Shown here: positions 60,976-64,000 of the stretch, piece after piece | Position numbering within the stretch: position 1 is the stretch's first letter | Layout of the letters: each line of letters starts with the position of its first letter | Assembly (NCBI GenBank): GCA_002418835.1 | Contig: DIEX01000031.1 | Coordinates: forward strand, 300,058 to 364,057 | Direction: 5' to 3' | DNA: 64,000 bases | Source of the DNA: Spirochaetia bacterium UBA5763 | Lineage (GTDB): Bacteria > Spirochaetota > UBA4802 > UBA5550 | The notes under the pieces: generated by a model | What the model was told of the DNA's origin: nothing | What the model saw: only the letters and a program-made list of their open reading frames with translations | Databases searched by the model: none | Made by a program: the position numbers and the translations under genes

Positions 60976-62082
60976 GTGGAAATAAAAAAAGAAACAAGCG
61001 CTGAGCTTATATCGTATATAAGCCATGAGATAAAGAATTCTCTTAATCCTGTGATTAATCTCTCAGGAATAATGCTTAAGGATAAACTCCGGAGATTAAG
61101 CACCGATGAAAGAGAATACCTGGAAGTGATTGAGAGAAACGGCAGGAAAATACTCACTCTTGTTGATTATCTTTCTTATATAAACAGAAGCAAAAGTGGA
61201 AAAGTTAACCGTTCATACGCTCCCGCTTCAATAAAAACAGTTATTGAAAGTTCTGTAAATACCATCTCTGCTTATAGAAACAACGGCAGTATCAGCTGCT
61301 GTTGTATTATTGAAAATGGCGGAAATGAAATTCAGATTGACTCTGAATCATTTAAAAAAATAATTTCATGTATAACCGAGTTTCTTTTTTCTATTAATGA
61401 AACAGGTTCTCTTTATTTCCGGGTTTCTTCAGATTCAGATAAACTTTCATTAAATGTTTCCGGAATCGGAGCTGATGAAGAGTATGTCCGCTCCGGGGAG
61501 GAGTGTGAGCCTTTTGATTCTGCTGTTTTGAGTGAAACTTCACTGCTCTGGTATTTATTAACTGAAGAACTGATATCAATTGCAGGTGGGCAGAGTGAAC
61601 TCTGCCGGAAGAGTGATGGGAAAGCCCTGTGGTTTCTTAATTTACCCGTATCTCAGAATGTCCCGGTTGCAGAAAGTGAATCTGTGCAGGTTGAAAATGT
61701 TAATAATCGGGAATTTGTTCTCATGGTTATTGATGATGATCCTGATACGTTAATTCCTGTTAAAGCTATTGCTGAACATGAGTTCGGAGGTTTATGCAGA
61801 GTTGTTCATGCCTGCACCGGCAGCGAGGGGATTGATCTGCTCGGCAGGATAAGGCCAGATATAATACTTCTTGATCTTTCTCTTCCTGATATAAACGGGA
61901 TGTCGCTGGTCCGGAGTATAAGAAATTTTTTTACGCGGGATACTGTTGCAGTGATTGCTTTTACAGGGCATGATTTGGGATTAAACAGGGAAAAGTTGGT
62001 TAATTCAGGTTTTGATGATATTATTATAAAACCATTTCATATTAATGAATTCATTCAAAAGATCAGGAGCTGGATTAAATAA
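60976..62082 (+). CDS. Degenerate histidine kinase-receiver protein
   Basis: A 368-residue protein starting at GTG 60976. Residues 1-70 form a HisKA-like dimer domain with the phosphoacceptor context SYISHEIKNSLNPV (His near 16). The ATPase region (about 95-235) lacks a convincing N-box and the G1 and G2 glycine boxes: only SGIG and GGQSEL remain. It would not be expected to bind ATP normally. The C-terminal receiver (about 250-368) is intact, with MVIDDDPDTL, ILLDLSLPDING and IIKPFHI. It may relay phosphate rather than start it. The ribosome site is weak. Confidence 0.82.
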   Translation: MEIKKETSAELISYISHEIKNSLNPVINLSGIMLKDKLRRLSTDEREYLEVIERNGRKILTLVDYLSYINRSKSGKVNRSYAPASIKTVIESSVNTISAYRNNGSISCCCIIENGGNEIQIDSESFKKIISCITEFLFSINETGSLYFRVSSDSDKLSLNVSGIGADEEYVRSGEECEPFDSAVLSETSLLWYLLTEELISIAGGQSELCRKSDGKALWFLNLPVSQNVPVAESESVQVENVNNREFVLMVIDDDPDTLIPVKAIAEHEFGGLCRVVHACTGSEGIDLLGRIRPDIILLDLSLPDINGMSLVRSIRNFFTRDTVAVIAFTGHDLGLNREKLVNSGFDDIIIKPFHINEFIQKIRSWIK

Positions 62083-62085
62083 AAA

Positions 62086-64000
62086 ATGATCAGAATTCTG
62101 GCAATAGACGACAGCAGGGATAACCTGATTACACTTACCGCAATTTTAAGGAATTGTTTCCCGGATGCGGAATTTCTCTCATCGATTTCACCCTCTGAAG
62201 GTATTGATCTTGCTGTTGAACGTAAGCCTGATGTAATTATTGTTGATTATATTATGCCTGTGATGAACGGCATTGATGTCTGCAAAAAGCTTAAGTCAGA
62301 TCCTGAAACTGCAAAGGCCCCTGTAATTCTTATTACTGCTTCAGATACCACACCTGAGATGAGAGCTGCGGCTTTTGAGAACGGTGCGGACGCATTTATA
62401 ACTAAACCTGTTGACGAAATTGAGCTTGCAGCCCAGATGAAAGCAATGCTCCGCATTAAAAATTCGGAGGACATGCTCAGGCAGAGCAACAGGCTTCTTG
62501 AAAACAACCTGGCCATCAGTACTGCCAATCTTCAGATAAAAGAAAACAATTACAGTTCTCTCTTTAACAGTATAAGCGATATTGTGATTATACATGACCT
62601 TGAGGGCGCAATCCTTGAAATAAACAGAAGCGGTCTGGATTACTTCGGTTTGGCCGAGGAAGAGGTGATCGGAAAATCTGTTCTGAATTTTTTTAACTAT
62701 CAGTCAGTTACTGATATTTCATCCAATATCATGAAACTGTCATCCATGGACAGGAAGATTATTGAAACATCAATAAAAAATGCCAAAGGTGAAATTGTAC
62801 CTGTTGAGGTAAGCAGCAGGCTTGTGGAGTTCAACAACGATTTCGCCATACTAAGCGTTTTTCGTGATGTCAAAGAAAAGAGAAGCAGTGATGAATTGAA
62901 GAGACTTATATCTCACCTTATAGAGGAGTCTGACGATGCTGTAATTGGTGTCACACTTGGCGGTGAAATTGTCAGCTGGAACAGCAGCGCAGCTAAGATT
63001 TTCGGATATTCAGTTGATGAAATAACAGGCTCATCGTACTCTGTGCTTATCCCCCCTCATCAGCCGGACTTCTTCCCGTATCTTCTTGAGAGGATTCGCG
63101 CAGGGGAAAAAATTGATCATTATGAAACGGTTAGTGTCAGTAAAAACGGTGAGGAGATTTATATTACTCTGAAAATCGTGCCGATTCGTGATTCGCTCGG
63201 AGAGATAATAGGAGCTTCAATAATTGAGCGTGATGTAACAGAGGAACAGCGGGCAAGAGAGAAAATCCGTAAGGGTAAAGATTTTCTTAAGAATCTCGAT
63301 GAGATAAATCCCGCATTCTATGTAGCTATAGATTCAGCCGCAAATATAATGTCCATGAACAGGACTATGCTTATTGCCCTTGATTACACCCTGGGTGAGG
63401 TTGTAGGGAGAAACTACATCGAGCTTCTGTTCCATGAATCTGACAGGACAATCCAGCGGCAGGATTTCATGAAGATGATTCAGAAAAAGAAAATAGTTAC
63501 AAGTGAAACTTCAATCAATACAAAAACCGGTGAAGAAATTCTTGTTGAATGGCATGGTAAACCTGTAATCAAGATGAACGGCAGGGTTGATTTTATTTTT
63601 CTTGTGGGTATTGATATAACAGAGCGTAAACGTCTGGAAAAAGCCGTGATGGAGACAAATGCGGCTGAGAGGCTGAAAATAGGCCAGGATCTTCACGACA
63701 GGCTTGCTCAGCACCTTGCCGGGATTTCTTTCAGGAGTGAACTCCTCAAACTTAAGATCAGTGATAATATGCCGGACGCAGTTTCTGATATTGACGATAT
63801 AGTTGCCCTTGTGAGTACAGCGATCAATAAGACTCGCGAAATTGCCAAAGAACTCTGCCCGGTGGAGATAGGGCCTGGAGGGCTGCTCTCCGCTGTTGAA
63901 AGCCTGAGGGATGAAGTTAAGCAGAGTACCGGAGCAAGTATACTGATTAAATGGGACAGGGGGATCAATGTCACAGGTAAACTGGAGCTCTCCAATCTTT
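62086..64000 (+). CDS. Receiver-PAS-PAS-PAS sensor histidine kinase, NarL-partner type (3' end outside window)
   Basis: The frame stays open to the right edge (638 codons). It begins four bases after the previous stop. The order is: receiver (about 1-120: LAIDDSRDNL, VDYIMPVMNG, FITKPVD); a linker coiled coil; three PAS domains (about 160-270, 285-400, 405-520: DIVIIHDLEGAILEINRSG, DAVIGVTLGGEIVSWNSS, PAFYVAIDSAANIMSMNRT); then HisKA_3 with ERLKIGQDLHDRLAQHLAGI (His near 537). The ATPase domain starts but is cut off. HisKA_3 kinases pair with NarL/FixJ-type regulators, which may follow outside the window. Confidence 0.9.
   Translation, partial: MIRILAIDDSRDNLITLTAILRNCFPDAEFLSSISPSEGIDLAVERKPDVIIVDYIMPVMNGIDVCKKLKSDPETAKAPVILITASDTTPEMRAAAFENGADAFITKPVDEIELAAQMKAMLRIKNSEDMLRQSNRLLENNLAISTANLQIKENNYSSLFNSISDIVIIHDLEGAILEINRSGLDYFGLAEEEVIGKSVLNFFNYQSVTDISSNIMKLSSMDRKIIETSIKNAKGEIVPVEVSSRLVEFNNDFAILSVFRDVKEKRSSDELKRLISHLIEESDDAVIGVTLGGEIVSWNSSAAKIFGYSVDEITGSSYSVLIPPHQPDFFPYLLERIRAGEKIDHYETVSVSKNGEEIYITLKIVPIRDSLGEIIGASIIERDVTEEQRAREKIRKGKDFLKNLDEINPAFYVAIDSAANIMSMNRTMLIALDYTLGEVVGRNYIELLFHESDRTIQRQDFMKMIQKKKIVTSETSINTKTGEEILVEWHGKPVIKMNGRVDFIFLVGIDITERKRLEKAVMETNAAERLKIGQDLHDRLAQHLAGISFRSELLKLKISDNMPDAVSDIDDIVALVSTAINKTREIAKELCPVEIGPGGLLSAVESLRDEVKQSTGASILIKWDRGINVTGKLELSNL

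Noticed and set aside
1..64000. CRISPR arrays, tRNA or rRNA genes, transposases, prophage
   Set aside because: No direct-repeat arrays, cloverleaf-like sequences, integrase or transposase motifs were found on reading both strands by eye; a covariance and profile search would be needed to be certain.

Overview
The window looks like chromosomal DNA of an anaerobic diderm (Gram-negative) bacterium with moderate to low GC. TonB-dependent receptors with ExbB/ExbD/TonB, a TatA protein and lipoprotein signals indicate an outer membrane. Two [FeFe]-hydrogenases, a C-GCAxxG-C-C protein and a TrsS-type radical SAM cluster indicate strict anaerobic metabolism. The gene content would fit a spirochaete-like or Desulfobacterota-like lineage, but no marker in the window settles the phylum. 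I saw no rRNA, tRNA, CRISPR array, transposase or prophage.

Layout. (1) 1-6978: a same-strand cluster with methyltransferase (cut by the window edge), C-GCAxxG-C-C protein, XdhC, MobA-like nucleotidyltransferase fused to an HD domain, TrsS-type radical SAM protein, AMP-dependent ligase, histidine phosphatase and a small zinc-ribbon protein. Such clusters accompany molybdenum hydroxylase systems and have no defined product. (2) 7.0-10.7 kb: a small unknown gene, metE under a cobalamin riboswitch, and an HMG-box-like protein. (3) 10.8-18.3 kb: two divergent [FeFe]-hydrogenase loci. One encodes an exported, apparently lipid-anchored enzyme with a separate exported small subunit. The other encodes a cytoplasmic NuoE/NuoF/HydA-type NAD-linked enzyme with a lone receiver domain inside its operon. 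Two [NiFe]-type maturation protease homologues and a TM1266-type regulator follow. (4) 18.5-27.0 kb: a LysE-type exporter and a TonB-dependent uptake locus (two receptors, a histidine-rich protein, NikK-like and NikL-like periplasmic proteins, ExbB, ExbD, TonB), probably for nickel or cobalt. (5) 27-31 kb: a large hybrid kinase/diguanylate cyclase, slyX, a small secreted protein and tatA. (6) 31.2-39.6 kb: an acyl-CoA catabolism region with MBL hydrolase, SDR, 3-hydroxyacyl-CoA dehydrogenase, ACAD10/11-like kinase and dehydrogenase, TetR regulator, histidine phosphatase, and divergent ETF beta/alpha genes controlled from a striking 54-bp inverted repeat. (7) 39.7-49.5 kb: rhodanese, citrate synthase, DUF389 membrane protein, HprK-like P-loop protein, nucleotide-sugar dehydrogenase, TPP riboswitch with thi4, an LAS-peptidase-like protein and an MBL lipoprotein. 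(8) 49.5-53.5 kb: enoyl-CoA hydratase, long-chain acyl-CoA ligase and dienoyl-CoA isomerase-like protein, which extend the fatty acid theme. (9) 53.7-64 kb: a dense signal-transduction block of sensor kinases, a degenerate kinase-receiver protein and a receiver-PAS-kinase protein cut by the right edge.

Working together: the hydrogenases would dispose of or use H2, coupled to NADH and reduced ferredoxin. The metal-uptake locus may supply nickel or cobalt. The acyl-CoA genes, ETF and citrate synthase describe fatty or hydroxy acid oxidation. Coenzyme supply is governed by riboswitches (B12 for metE, TPP for thi4). The most interesting regions for follow-up are the Trs cluster, the hydrogenase locus with its matching flanking hairpins and odd accessory genes, the metal-uptake locus, and the ACAD11-like module with its palindromic control region.
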